In this document: positions 6,707 to 14,709 of the stretch, in pieces | How the letters are laid out: each line of letters starts with the position of its first letter | Position numbering within the stretch: the stretch's first letter is position 1 | Assembly (NCBI GenBank): GCA_963792895.1 | Contig: CAWBYA010000004.1 | Location: 310,001-374,000 of the forward strand | Source: UBA6912 sp963792895 | Lineage (GTDB): Bacteria > Actinomycetota > Acidimicrobiia > Spongiisociales > UBA5794 | DNA length: 64,000 nucleotides | Direction of reading: 5' to 3' | Position numbers and translations under genes: made by a program | The notes under the pieces: generated by a model | Databases searched by the model: none | What the model was told of the DNA's origin: nothing | Seen by the model: only the letters and a program-made list of their open reading frames with translations

Positions 6707-7629
6707 GTACCGAAGGCATCGACTTCTCGGAGCTGCTCCGCTCTCCGCTCGAGCCTGATCGTGACGAGCGCGAGCCCCGAGGTCCGCAGTGGCCGGTCGT
6801 CGCTGCCCTCCTGCTCGGCGTCGTCGCCGGCTGGATTCTCGTCTCCGGCTTCGAAGGCGAGGCAGACCCCGTATCTGAGGCACGGCAACCCGTCTCGACG
6901 ACCGCGGAAGGCCCCGAGGTCGCAATCGAGGCGAACCCCTTCCCCGACGACTACGTGGAGATCGCACCCGACGTCGCGGTGCGCGCCGAGGAGCCGATCC
7001 GCGTTGCCGATCGGCTGCTCGTGCCGTTCACCACGGTCGTCCGGCGCGGCGCCGACCCCAGGGCGGTGGCCCGGCCGCTCGGCGGGCGGTGGGAGCTGAC
7101 GACGGAGTCCGGCGGCCTGGCATCGGCGGGCACCGTCTACGACCCGATCCATCCGAGCGTCTTCTCCGTCGAGTTCCCGGTACCCGCAGGGGCACCGTCG
7201 GCGATCGAGCTCGTCGAGCGATGGGACCCGGAGCCGATTACAGCGTCGACCGAACTGCCCTTCACCGGGCTGCCCTATGAGAGCGAGGAGCCGATCGTGT
7301 TCGAACTCCGGGAAGGGGTCGAGTTGGTCGTCACCCGTCTCGACCTCGGCAACTTCCAGGGTCGAGCGCAATGGGAGCTCCAGGGGGCCCCGCTGGGGAT
7401 CGTCTCCCTGGACGTGCGTCTCATCAATCCGGACGGCTCGGTCCTGGGCGACTATGAGTCCGGCATCATCGCACGCCTCGATCCCGAACAGGACACGGGC
7501 TTCTCCGACTACTTCTGGGGCCCGGGCTTCGGAGTTGAGCAGAACGATGCGACGACGTTCACCATCACCGCCGATGTCGAGCTCGGCGTGCCGATCCCGA
7601 CCGACGTCTCGGTGCCGCTCACCGACTGA
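6703..7629 (+). CDS. Membrane-anchored protein of unknown function (paralogue B), CTG start
   Basis: The protein has 308 residues. A short cytoplasmic tail (STEGIDFSELLRSPLEPDRD) is followed by one transmembrane helix (WPVVAALLLGVVAGWILVSG) and an extracytoplasmic beta-rich body resembling the preceding gene (LLVPFTTVV, RWELTTESGG). No ATG, GTG or TTG exists in frame before the helix. The natural start is CTG 6703, overlapping the previous stop as CTGA. The coupling and paralogy suggest the two proteins work together, perhaps as a heteromer at the cell surface; that is inference. Confidence 0.7.
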   Translation: MSTEGIDFSELLRSPLEPDRDEREPRGPQWPVVAALLLGVVAGWILVSGFEGEADPVSEARQPVSTTAEGPEVAIEANPFPDDYVEIAPDVAVRAEEPIRVADRLLVPFTTVVRRGADPRAVARPLGGRWELTTESGGLASAGTVYDPIHPSVFSVEFPVPAGAPSAIELVERWDPEPITASTELPFTGLPYESEEPIVFELREGVELVVTRLDLGNFQGRAQWELQGAPLGIVSLDVRLINPDGSVLGDYESGIIARLDPEQDTGFSDYFWGPGFGVEQNDATTFTITADVELGVPIPTDVSVPLTD

Positions 7630-7697
7630 GCTCCGCAGCGGCGGCTCAGGCAGGGGCACCGTTTGACGCGCCGGCTCGAGCCGTCGACGCTTGGGTC

Positions 7698-8174
7698 ATG
7701 GCATTGCGGACCCCACCTACTTCGGCAGGCATCCTGCTCTACCGGAAGCGGGGGGAGGCGCTCGAAGTGCTCGTCGCTCATCCTGGGGGACCGTTCTGGG
7801 CCCACCGCAACGAAGGTGCGTGGAGCATCCCCAAGGGGCTCGTCGATGACGGCGAGGACCTCGAGGCTGCCGCACGCCGTGAGTTCGCCGAGGAAACGGG
7901 CACCGAGGTCACCGGACCGCTGATCCCGCTCGGTGTTGTTCGCCTGCGGTCCCACAAACCGATCCACGGCTTCGCCGCGGAGGGCGACCTCGACCCGGAT
8001 GACATCGTTTCCAACACCTTTCCTCTCGAGTGGCCGCCCAAGAGCGGCAGGATGATCGACGTCCCGGAGATCGATCGGGTTGTGTGGTGCGATCCCCCCG
8101 AAGCCAAACGGCTCCTCAATCCCGCCCAAGGCGCACTCGTCGATCGGCTGGTTGCGCACCTCGGCGGCGCCTGA
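7698..8174 (+). CDS. NUDIX hydrolase
   Basis: The protein has 158 residues. The NUDIX box is complete: GLVDDGEDLEAAARREFAEE followed by TG, with the metal-binding REFAEE core. The N-terminus (TSAGILLYRKRGEALEVLVAHPGG) and the phrase GAWSIPKGLVDDGE match the branch that cleaves dinucleoside polyphosphates and related NDP derivatives. It would act in the cytosol as a house-cleaning enzyme. It stands alone between the two-gene paralogue unit and the OmpA-like gene. The exact substrate is unknown. Confidence 0.9.
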   Translation: MALRTPPTSAGILLYRKRGEALEVLVAHPGGPFWAHRNEGAWSIPKGLVDDGEDLEAAARREFAEETGTEVTGPLIPLGVVRLRSHKPIHGFAAEGDLDPDDIVSNTFPLEWPPKSGRMIDVPEIDRVVWCDPPEAKRLLNPAQGALVDRLVAHLGGA

Positions 8175-8241
8175 ACGGAACCTGTTGAACCGAGTGTCCA
8201 GTACCATCACGTAGCGTGGTTGGGCCAAGGGGATCAGCATC

Positions 8242-9420
8242 GTGGCCAAGAAGGGAAATCGGAGGCTTCGCGCACTGGCCAATGAGGCCACCTCGCAGCG
8301 CGCCCCCCGGTTCATTCCTGGCGAGGAGGAAGGCCCGATCCTCTCTCAGCTCGGGTTCGTGTTGTCATCCATGTTGGTCTTCATCGTCGTGCTCGCCGGA
8401 GCGGTGTGGTTCGGCGCCAGACAAGTCGAGAGCAGCCTCGAGAGCCGGGCCGTCCAGGTCCTGCGCGCATCGGGCTATCCAGATGTTCAGGTGAGCGCAG
8501 ACGGGCGCGAGTTGCTCGCCGCAGGGCAGGTACCCGTCGGGACGGACGATGCCGATATCAAGGAGATCCTGGAGACCCGGGTGGGGGCGGCTCGCAGTGT
8601 GCAGGTGGACGTTCGCCCGGTCGAGTTCGACGTCGCCGGTGTTCAGGTGCCGGCAGATCCGCTCGAGATCGCGTGGGCTGACGGTGCGGTGCGTGTTGTC
8701 GGAACGGTCTCGAGCGGGGAGGTCCGCAACTTCGTGCTGTCCCGTCTCGAGGTCGGGTTCGGCGATGCCGTGGACGCCGACCAGCTGGTCGTGGTCGAGG
8801 GCGTAGCAAGCGAAGACGACTGGCTGGGCCGCACGTTGGAGGCGGCGCTCGTCGTGGCAGGTGAGGTGGACACCGGCTCGATCATCGTCAACAGCGAGGC
8901 CGACGTCGTCACGGTGTCCGCCATCATGCCCGACCGGCAGGTACGGGCCGAGGCCCGGAGAGCCGTCGAGGAGCTCCTCGACCCGAGTCCGCTCGACTTC
9001 GTGAGCGCGCTCACGCTCGAGGATGCACCGCCCCCGCCGCCTCGGCAGGAGGTCGTGGAGCTCCAGCAAGACCTCGATAGCCTGATCGCCGGCAAGGTGG
9101 TCGAGTTCGAGCTCGCCAGCGACGAGCTGACCGACGTGGGTCGGGCCTTGCTGGATGAGGTGCTCGAGGCACTGCGCACGGTCCCCAATGTTGCGGTCGA
9201 GATCGCCGGGCATGCGGACGCATCCGGCTCACCGGAGTTGAACCTGGACCTGTCGACGAGGCGAGCCGAGGCGGTGTTGGCGTATCTCGTGTCCAAGGGA
9301 GAAGATCGCAGCCGCTTTCAGGTGATCGGCTACGGTGAGACCCAACCGATTGCGGACAACAGCACCGAAGAGGGCAGGGCCCGCAATCGTAGGATCGAAT
9401 TCGTCGCACTGGAAGATTGA
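8242..9420 (+). CDS. OmpA-family protein with BON-like repeats (ArfA/OmpATb-like)
   Basis: The protein has 392 residues. A cytoplasmic N-terminus precedes one transmembrane helix at about 38-58 (VLSSMLVFIVVLAGAVWFGA). The middle contains alpha/beta segments like BON domains (AVQVLRASGYPDVQVSADG, VRVVGTVSSGEVRNFVLSRL). The C-terminal 110 residues are an OmpA peptidoglycan-binding domain: VEIAGHADASGSPELNLDLS, then RRAEAVLAYLVSKG, IGYGETQPIADN and RARNRRIEF. This order, helix-BON-OmpA, is that of mycobacterial ArfA (Rv0899). It probably tethers membrane to cell wall. A tiny membrane protein follows one base after the stop. Confidence 0.8.
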   Translation: MAKKGNRRLRALANEATSQRAPRFIPGEEEGPILSQLGFVLSSMLVFIVVLAGAVWFGARQVESSLESRAVQVLRASGYPDVQVSADGRELLAAGQVPVGTDDADIKEILETRVGAARSVQVDVRPVEFDVAGVQVPADPLEIAWADGAVRVVGTVSSGEVRNFVLSRLEVGFGDAVDADQLVVVEGVASEDDWLGRTLEAALVVAGEVDTGSIIVNSEADVVTVSAIMPDRQVRAEARRAVEELLDPSPLDFVSALTLEDAPPPPPRQEVVELQQDLDSLIAGKVVEFELASDELTDVGRALLDEVLEALRTVPNVAVEIAGHADASGSPELNLDLSTRRAEAVLAYLVSKGEDRSRFQVIGYGETQPIADNSTEEGRARNRRIEFVALED

Positions 9421-9421
9421 C

Positions 9422-9553
9422 ATGCTGTTCGTCGCCGGCGAGATCTTCGTGTGGATGGCGATTGCCTTCGTGCTCGGCATCGGCGTCGGATGGGCGGCTC
9501 GTGCACGACGCGGCGCCCGCGTTGGCCGTGCGGCGCGGCGAAGGTTTCGGTGA
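9422..9553 (+). CDS. 43-residue single-helix membrane protein
   Basis: It starts one base after the stop of the OmpA-like gene and consists of one hydrophobic helix (FVAGEIFVWMAIAFVLGIGV), then GWAAR and a strongly basic tail (RARRGARVGRAARRRFR). In mycobacteria arfA is likewise followed by a very small one-helix gene, arfB. The similarity is in size, topology and position only; sequence identity cannot be claimed. It is probably an accessory subunit of the upstream protein. Confidence 0.6.
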   Translation: MLFVAGEIFVWMAIAFVLGIGVGWAARARRGARVGRAARRRFR

Positions 9554-9564
9554 GGAGGCCACCT

Positions 9565-9957
9565 ATGGAGCACATCCCCAGCGATCGTATCCCCTGGGAG
9601 CCTGCGCCAGGGGAGCACTTCACAGGAAGCGCCTGGTTTGGTCCCCTCTCACCGCCGGCCACCCCGGAGTCGCTGAATGTGCTCGGTGTGATGTTTGCGC
9701 CGGGAGCCCGAACTGCATGGCACCGTCACATCGAGGGCCAGGTGCTCTACGTTGCGTATGGCGCCGGGGTCGTCTCCAACGACCAGGGTGGACGTGTGGA
9801 GGTCACGGCAGGCGATACGGTGGTGATTCCGGCCGGCGAGCTGCACTGGCACGGGGCGACTCCGGACGCGTTCATGATGCACCTCTCCCTCACGACCGGC
9901 GGCCCGACCGAGTGGGTGGGCGGCAAGGTCTCCGACACGGACTATCGCGCCACCTGA
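9565..9957 (+). CDS. Cupin-domain protein (quercetinase-like)
   Basis: The protein has 130 residues with a clear cupin: motif 1 is PGARTAWHRHIEGQVLYVAYG and motif 2 is VEVTAGDTVVIPAGELHWHG, giving His, His, Glu and His metal ligands. The opening EPAPGEHFTGSAWFGPL is typical of the carboxymuconolactone/quercetin-dioxygenase-like cupins. It probably binds Fe or Mn and acts on a small organic substrate. RBS GAGGAGG precedes the ATG. It lies immediately before the Rieske-thiamine-enzyme gene, and the two might share a pathway. Confidence 0.85.
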   Translation: MEHIPSDRIPWEPAPGEHFTGSAWFGPLSPPATPESLNVLGVMFAPGARTAWHRHIEGQVLYVAYGAGVVSNDQGGRVEVTAGDTVVIPAGELHWHGATPDAFMMHLSLTTGGPTEWVGGKVSDTDYRAT

Positions 9958-10005
9958 CGCTCGGCCTTGTCTGTAGGGTGGCGTTCCCGAGGCAGGAGGC
10001 GGCAC

Positions 10006-11985
10006 ATGGCAGACGCAGGCTCCGGGCAGCCGCTGGAAGCTCCCACGGTGACCAGGTGGTACCGCATCGAGCCGACGGACCTCCCGGTCGGAAGCGTCGC
10101 CACGGTCGTCGCGGCGAACCGGGCGTTGTGCGTCACCCGCACGACCGAGGGCTTCGGCGTCCTCGACAACCGGTGCCCACATCAAGGCGGCCCGCTCGGC
10201 GAAGGACAGATCGAGGGTGGCTTCGTGATCTGTCCGTGGCACGGCTACGAGTACGACCCGCTCACCGGTGAACCCCCTGAGGGCTACGGAGACCGGGCAA
10301 CCGTGTTCCCGCATGATATGCGCGACGGCGGCATGTATGTCGAGCTCCCCGTACCCGACGACCGGCCGACGCTGATGGATCAGATGGTCGACGTGATGAC
10401 TGATTGGGGCATCGACAGTGTGTTCGGCATGGTCGGGCACTCCAATCTCGGCCTTGCCGATGCAATGCGCCGGGCTGAAGAGGGCGGCAGGCTCACTTAC
10501 ATCGGGATACGGCACGAGGGAGCAGCCGCCTTCGCCGCCTCTGCCTACGCAAAGCTCACGGGGCGCCCGGCTGCGTGCTTTTCGATCGCAGGCCCAGGTG
10601 CCACGAATCTCCTGACCGGTCTGTGGGATGCGAAAGTCGACAGGGTCCCGATCCTCGCCCTCACCGGCCAGGTGGACACACAGGTGTTGGGGCCGGGCGC
10701 GTTTCAGGAGATACCTACGGCTCAAGCCTTCGAAGCCGTTGCCGCCTGGAGCCAGACCGTGCTTCTGCCTGGGAATGCCACGGAGCTGATGGGACTCGCC
10801 CTCAAGCACGCAATCGTCGAACGCGACGTCGCCCACCTGATCTTCCCCGACGATGTGCAGAATCTCCCGGGCCTCGACCCTTCGCCCCCCACCCCGAGGT
10901 CGGGCCGGATCGGTGAGAGCGCCATCGGCCCGCCGGAGCGCGAGCTCACCAGAGCCGTCGAGATGCTCCAAGGTGCAGAGCGGCCGACCATCATTCTCGG
11001 CAACGGCGCTCGTCACCACCGTACCGAGATCCTCGGGCTTGCGGAACAGCTCGATGCGCCCATCCTGACCACCTTCAAGGCCAAAGGGTCGATCCCCGAC
11101 GGCCATCCGCTTGCATGCGGCGTTCTCGGGCGATCCGGCACGCCCGTTGCCGCCGCCATGATGGGGCGGGGCGACGTGTTGCTCGTGCTCGGGGCGTCGT
11201 TCTCCAACCACACGGGCATCTCCACGAAGAAGCAGCTGATCCAGGTCGACTCAGACCGGCTCACCCTCGGGAAGTTCCACCCTGTCGACGTGCCGTTGTG
11301 GGGTGAGATCGGCCGCACCCTCGGGGAACTGTCTGCCCGGCTGGACGGTCACGACAGGCCCGAGCAGCGGGCGGCGATCGAGCGGTGGCAGACCAGGTGG
11401 CGTGCGGAGAAGGCGCGCAGGGCGGACTTGCTCGACGGCCTCGGGCGTATGCATCCGGCACGGCTCTTCTCCGTCTTGAGCGAGCTGGCGCCGCTCGACG
11501 CCGTGTTGCCGGTCGACGTTGGCAACAACACCTATGCGTTCGGTCACTACTTCGAGTGCAGCGGCGATCAGGACGTCATCATGTCTGGCTACCTCGGATC
11601 GATCGGCTTTGCTCTTCCCGCTGCGCTCGGTGCGTGGGCGGCCACCAGGGGCGCTCGCAAGGTGATCTCGATCTCGGGAGACGGTGGGCTGGGCCAGTAC
11701 CTGGCCGAGTTCACGACGGCTGTGAAGTACCGCATGCCGATCACCCACATCGTCATGCGCAACGACGAGCTCGCCAAGATCACCCGGGAACAGATCGGGT
11801 CGTTGCGGCCGGTCTTCCACACGTCACTCGTGAACCCCGACTTCGCCGACTTCGCCGAATCGTGCGGCGGTGTTGGGTTCAGCATCGATGAGCCTTCGCA
11901 GCTCGAGCCGGTGCTCCGCGAGGCGCTGGCGATTGACGACCGGCCGACCCTGGTGCAGGTGCGAACCGCCGCCAAGTGGGTGTGA
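10006..11985 (+). CDS. Rieske [2Fe-2S] domain fused to a thiamine-diphosphate-dependent enzyme
   Basis: The protein has 659 residues. Residues 15-115 are a Rieske ferredoxin domain with both cluster motifs: CPHQGG (57-62) and CPWHGYEYD (76-84). From about 122 a full thiamine-diphosphate enzyme follows: PYR domain with the cofactor-activating Glu at 171 (IGIRHEGAAAFAASAYAKLT), a central domain (RPTIILGNGARHH), and a PP domain with SGDGGLGQYLAEF and VMRND near residues 558-588. This is the pyruvate-oxidase/acetolactate-synthase superfamily. The fusion suggests that electrons from an oxidative decarboxylation pass to the [2Fe-2S] centre. RBS AGGAGG precedes ATG 10006. The substrate is unknown. 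Confidence 0.85.
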   Translation: MADAGSGQPLEAPTVTRWYRIEPTDLPVGSVATVVAANRALCVTRTTEGFGVLDNRCPHQGGPLGEGQIEGGFVICPWHGYEYDPLTGEPPEGYGDRATVFPHDMRDGGMYVELPVPDDRPTLMDQMVDVMTDWGIDSVFGMVGHSNLGLADAMRRAEEGGRLTYIGIRHEGAAAFAASAYAKLTGRPAACFSIAGPGATNLLTGLWDAKVDRVPILALTGQVDTQVLGPGAFQEIPTAQAFEAVAAWSQTVLLPGNATELMGLALKHAIVERDVAHLIFPDDVQNLPGLDPSPPTPRSGRIGESAIGPPERELTRAVEMLQGAERPTIILGNGARHHRTEILGLAEQLDAPILTTFKAKGSIPDGHPLACGVLGRSGTPVAAAMMGRGDVLLVLGASFSNHTGISTKKQLIQVDSDRLTLGKFHPVDVPLWGEIGRTLGELSARLDGHDRPEQRAAIERWQTRWRAEKARRADLLDGLGRMHPARLFSVLSELAPLDAVLPVDVGNNTYAFGHYFECSGDQDVIMSGYLGSIGFALPAALGAWAATRGARKVISISGDGGLGQYLAEFTTAVKYRMPITHIVMRNDELAKITREQIGSLRPVFHTSLVNPDFADFAESCGGVGFSIDEPSQLEPVLREALAIDDRPTLVQVRTAAKWV

Positions 11986-12075
11986 CCCGGCATCGACTGT
12001 TCTGTCGTGTCACGGTGCCGGCCCAGGATGCAGCTCGGGCTACGATCGCGGAATGGGTCGAATCCGAGCGTCGAG

Positions 12076-12663
12076 ATGACTCGCCTGCCTGCGCTGCCCG
12101 TCCGCCGTGTGCTGTTGCCCGGCGGCCGAGTCGATGTTCGCCTCGAAACCGCCCTCTGGCGAACCCCACTCTCCGTGACAACTGGGGGAAGCGTCGCTGT
12201 GTTCTTCACGCCGAGCGCCGCCGGACCGTGGCCCGAGATCGGAACGCTCGCCGCACCCATAGGGAGGCGGACAGACGGTGACTTCATTCACGTACGCCTG
12301 CGCGGTCTGCGCCGGCTGCGCGCCATTGCGCCCCCGCAGGCCGCCGCAGTGGAGGTCGAGGTCGTCCTGGATCCGGCACCGGCGCAGGACGGGAACGCAA
12401 CCCCCGCAGAGCTTCAGACGCTCGTCCGCCGCTACCACGCGGTGCTCGCCGAGCACGGCGAGAAGGCCGATATCGGCATCGACCTGCCCCGAGAGCCGGA
12501 GGCGGCTGCGTATCGGGTAGCCTCTCTCTTGCGGATCTCGGCCCCGGAGCGGCAATTCCTGCTCGAGGCGGAGACCACGCAGGACCGGCTCGAGCGGGTC
12601 GTTGCGGCGCTGCGCCGCGAGACTGAGCTGCTCAGGCGCACGATGGGACCGAAGGGAGCTTGA
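12076..12663 (+). CDS. LON substrate-binding-domain (PUA-like) protein
   Basis: The protein has 195 residues. The first 115 match the N-terminal substrate-binding domain of Lon proteases in stand-alone form (LPALPVRRVLLPGGRVDVRL, then GPWPEIGTLAAPI and DFIHVRLRGLRRLR). The C-terminal part is helical (YRVASLLRISAPERQFLLEA, TQDRLERVVAALRRETELL) like the end of that Lon domain. No ATPase or protease domain follows, so it may bind proteins or a small ligand. The stop overlaps the next gene's start by one base. Confidence 0.7.
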   Translation: MTRLPALPVRRVLLPGGRVDVRLETALWRTPLSVTTGGSVAVFFTPSAAGPWPEIGTLAAPIGRRTDGDFIHVRLRGLRRLRAIAPPQAAAVEVEVVLDPAPAQDGNATPAELQTLVRRYHAVLAEHGEKADIGIDLPREPEAAAYRVASLLRISAPERQFLLEAETTQDRLERVVAALRRETELLRRTMGPKGA

Positions 12664-12974
12664 TGGCCGACGTGAGAGAGCTGCCGGAGCTCGTACGCGA
12701 GTTCATCGACATGTCCAAGGACTACATGCGTCAAGAGACGCTCGAGCCTGCGAAGCAGCTTGGGCGTTTCGCCGGGTTCGGACTGGGCGCTGCGCTCGCC
12801 TTTGCGTTCGGAGCTCTCTTTCTGTCGATCGCAGGGGTGCGGTATCTTCGTGACCTGCTGCCCGAAGGGCCGAACTGGTCGGCTCTCGGCTACCTGATCG
12901 CGGCGGTCGTGCTTGCACTCATCGCCGGGATTCTGATCACCGTCACCAGCCGTCGCACATCGAGGAGTCAGTGA
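12663..12974 (+). CDS. Small holin-superfamily-like membrane protein
   Basis: The protein has 103 residues. An amphipathic N-terminus (ELPELVREFIDMSKDYMRQE) is followed by two transmembrane helices (FGLGAALAFAFGALFLSIAG and LGYLIAAVVLALIAGILITV) separated by a short loop, and a basic tail. This is the layout of the Phage_holin_3_6/DUF1469-type proteins common in actinobacteria, which are chromosomal and usually not lytic. It is the first of four tiny coupled genes leading to trmI. Its function is unknown. Confidence 0.6.
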   Translation: MADVRELPELVREFIDMSKDYMRQETLEPAKQLGRFAGFGLGAALAFAFGALFLSIAGVRYLRDLLPEGPNWSALGYLIAAVVLALIAGILITVTSRRTSRSQ

Positions 12975-13177
12975 GCATGGCCGTCCAACGAGCCGATCTC
13001 GAGGACAAGCTGCGCCAGATAGAGGCCATCGTCGAAGAGACGAAGGAGCAGGCACAGACAACCGGAACCGTCATCGCCGTCGTGGTGGTCGTGATCATCG
13101 TCGTGGCGTTCTTGCTCGGAAGGAAACGAGGCAAGAAGGCGGGCGGGGCCCGGGTCGAGGTCTTCCGTCTTCGATGA
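12971..13177 (+). CDS. Small single-helix membrane protein
   Basis: The protein has 68 residues from GTG 12971 (GTGA overlap); ATG 12977 is an alternative. A coiled-coil-like helix (RADLEDKLRQIEAIVEETKE) precedes one transmembrane segment (GTVIAVVVVVIIVVAFLLGR) and a Lys/Arg-rich tail (KRGKKAGG). I do not recognise a family. Coupling to the holin-like gene implies co-expression. Confidence 0.6.
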   Translation: MSMAVQRADLEDKLRQIEAIVEETKEQAQTTGTVIAVVVVVIIVVAFLLGRKRGKKAGGARVEVFRLR

Positions 13178-13407
13178 TCGACCGCCTCTTCTCGTGGGGT
13201 GTTTCCCGCCTCTTCGGCGGGCTACGTGAGGGCCGGCCCGGTCTCGCCGGGCTCAGCGCAGTCGTCACGGCTTTCACCTGGCTGCGGAGGCGCCGTGCGC
13301 CGGCCAAGGAGCGCATCTACGGCCTCAACCTCAAGGAGGGTGACGCCGTGAGGATCAGGTTTCTCAGGGGCAAGACCGTCGTGGACGAAACCGAGGTGGT
13401 CGGCTGA
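13174..13407 (+). CDS. 77-residue conserved-looking hypothetical protein
   Basis: It starts in an ATGA overlap at 13174. The sequence has a basic middle (FTWLRRRRAPAKERIYGLNL) and a small beta-rich end (EGDAVRIRFLRGKTVVDETE). The C-terminal segment could be a mini beta-barrel. There is no membrane helix and no family that I recognise. Its place within a chain of four overlapping genes supports that it is expressed. Confidence 0.55.
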   Translation: MIDRLFSWGVSRLFGGLREGRPGLAGLSAVVTAFTWLRRRRAPAKERIYGLNLKEGDAVRIRFLRGKTVVDETEVVG

Positions 13408-13508
13408 TGGATCGCAATCGTGAGCGGATCGTCAAGATCGTCGTTTGGGTGATGATCATCGCCCTGGTGTTCACCGTGCTCGCGTCCATCGCCCCGCTCG
13501 TCACCTGA
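13407..13508 (+). CDS. 33-residue membrane peptide
   Basis: It starts at an ATG that shares its A with the previous TGA. The product is MDRNRERIVK, then one transmembrane helix (IVVWVMIIALVFTVLASIAP) and LVT. The size is below usual annotation cut-offs, but a charged N-terminus, one clean helix and the TGATG junction argue that it is real. Function unknown. It ends seven bases before trmI. Confidence 0.5.
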   Translation: MDRNRERIVKIVVWVMIIALVFTVLASIAPLVT

Positions 13509-13515
13509 CCCCGGC

Positions 13516-14343
13516 GTGGCGCTGTTCGCCGCAGGCGACCCCTGCATGCTCTACGACGACAAGGGCCGTCGCTACCTGATCGATTTGATCCCCGGCAAGG
13601 ACTTTCACTACCACCGCGGGCTGTTGGCTCACGATGAGATCATCGGATCGACCGACGGCGGCGTGCACGAGTCATCGAAAGGCGCCCGGCTGATTGCCTT
13701 GCGCCCGAGATTGGCCGACTACACGCTCAAGATGCCGAGGGCGGCCACCGTCGTGTATCCCAAGGACGTGGGAGCGATCCTCGTCTGGGCGGACATCGGG
13801 CCGGGCATGACGGTCGTCGAGGCCGGCACCGGGTCGGGGGCCCTGGCGATGGCCCTCACGAGGGCGGTCGGCCCGCACGGCCGGGTTGTCACCTACGAGC
13901 GCCGGGCCGATCACGCTGTCAAGGCGCGCAAGCTCATCGCCGGCTTCTTCGGCGAGGTCCCTCCGCAACTCGAGCTCCGAGAGGGGGACGTCGAGAATGG
14001 GATCGCCGAGATGGAACCCGACCGCATCGTGCTGGATCTGCCCGAGCCGTGGCACAGCGTCGCCCCCGCCGCCGAGCATCTCGTATCGGGTGGGGTCTTC
14101 TGCAGCTATCTACCGACCGTGCCGCAAGTGCAAACGGTGCGCCAGGCCCTCGATGATGCGGGCGTGTTCTTCGACGCGATGACGTTCGAGGTGCTCCACC
14201 GAGAGTGGGCAGTCGACGGCCGGTCCGTCCGCCCCTCCCACCGAATGATCGGTCACACCGGCTTCATCACGGTGGCGAGGAAGATCGGCACGTCGCGTCC
14301 CAGCGCTGCCCCGGTATCCGGTAGCGACAGCAGGGGAGTCTGA
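13516..14343 (+). CDS. trmI: tRNA (adenine-58-N1)-methyltransferase TrmI
   Basis: The protein has 275 residues. An N-terminal beta domain (YDDKGRRYLIDLIPGKDFHY) precedes the catalytic domain with SAM motif VVEAGTGSGALAMALTRAVG and the strand-2 acid in VVTYERR; RIVLDLPEPW carries the D-x-P-x-PW motif of m1A58 enzymes. It methylates A58 in the T-loop of tRNAs. In actinobacteria trmI commonly lies just upstream of the proteasomal ATPase gene, as here. The start is GTG 13516. The last 25 residues are a low-complexity tail. Confidence 0.92.
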   Translation: MALFAAGDPCMLYDDKGRRYLIDLIPGKDFHYHRGLLAHDEIIGSTDGGVHESSKGARLIALRPRLADYTLKMPRAATVVYPKDVGAILVWADIGPGMTVVEAGTGSGALAMALTRAVGPHGRVVTYERRADHAVKARKLIAGFFGEVPPQLELREGDVENGIAEMEPDRIVLDLPEPWHSVAPAAEHLVSGGVFCSYLPTVPQVQTVRQALDDAGVFFDAMTFEVLHREWAVDGRSVRPSHRMIGHTGFITVARKIGTSRPSAAPVSGSDSRGV

Positions 14344-14463
14344 CGGGGAAGCTCTGCGGGTCCCCCTACGCCAGATCCTGGCAGCTCACCGTCGAGGTCT
14401 GAGCGGGTGGCGGGCGGAGCAGACGTCAGAACTCGATCGCGACCCGGTTCGGTCGAAACCCTC

Positions 14464-14709
14464 TCACGGTTCGATGAAGATGCATTCTCCGGGGCACTCC
14501 TCGGCGGACTCGACGACGATGTCGAGCTGCCCGTCCGGAATCGCAGCCAATCCTTCCGCACCCTGCGGATTGCCTTCTGAAGCCGCAAAGATCTTGGCGC
14601 CCTCTCGCACGTAGGCGAGACCATCGTCGAGCAGCACGAACACGTCCGGGGCGATCTCTTCACAAAGACCGTCTCCCGTGCACAGATCCTGGTCGATCCA
14701 AACCTTCAT
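14464..14709 (-). CDS. Small ferredoxin
   Basis: The protein has 81 residues. It begins MKVWIDQDLCTGDGLCEEIA and ends ESAEECPGECIFIEP, the pattern of actinobacterial ferredoxins with one cluster ([3Fe-4S] or [4Fe-4S]) held by Cys residues from both ends. The start ATG 14709 is preferred because family members open with M-K-V-x-I-D. It would donate electrons to oxygenases or P450s. It is divergent from mpa, so the two promoters share 14710-14869. Confidence 0.85.
   Translation of the reverse strand: MKVWIDQDLCTGDGLCEEIAPDVFVLLDDGLAYVREGAKIFAASEGNPQGAEGLAAIPDGQLDIVVESAEECPGECIFIEP

Noticed and set aside
9649..11211. A 520-codon minus-strand frame opposite the cupin and the Rieske fusion gene
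   Set aside because: Antisense shadow; the plus strand carries complete Rieske and thiamine-diphosphate motifs.
12663..13508. Prophage lysis cassette suggested by the holin-like gene
   Set aside because: No endolysin, structural or integrase genes nearby; holin-superfamily proteins of this kind are ordinary chromosomal genes in actinobacteria.
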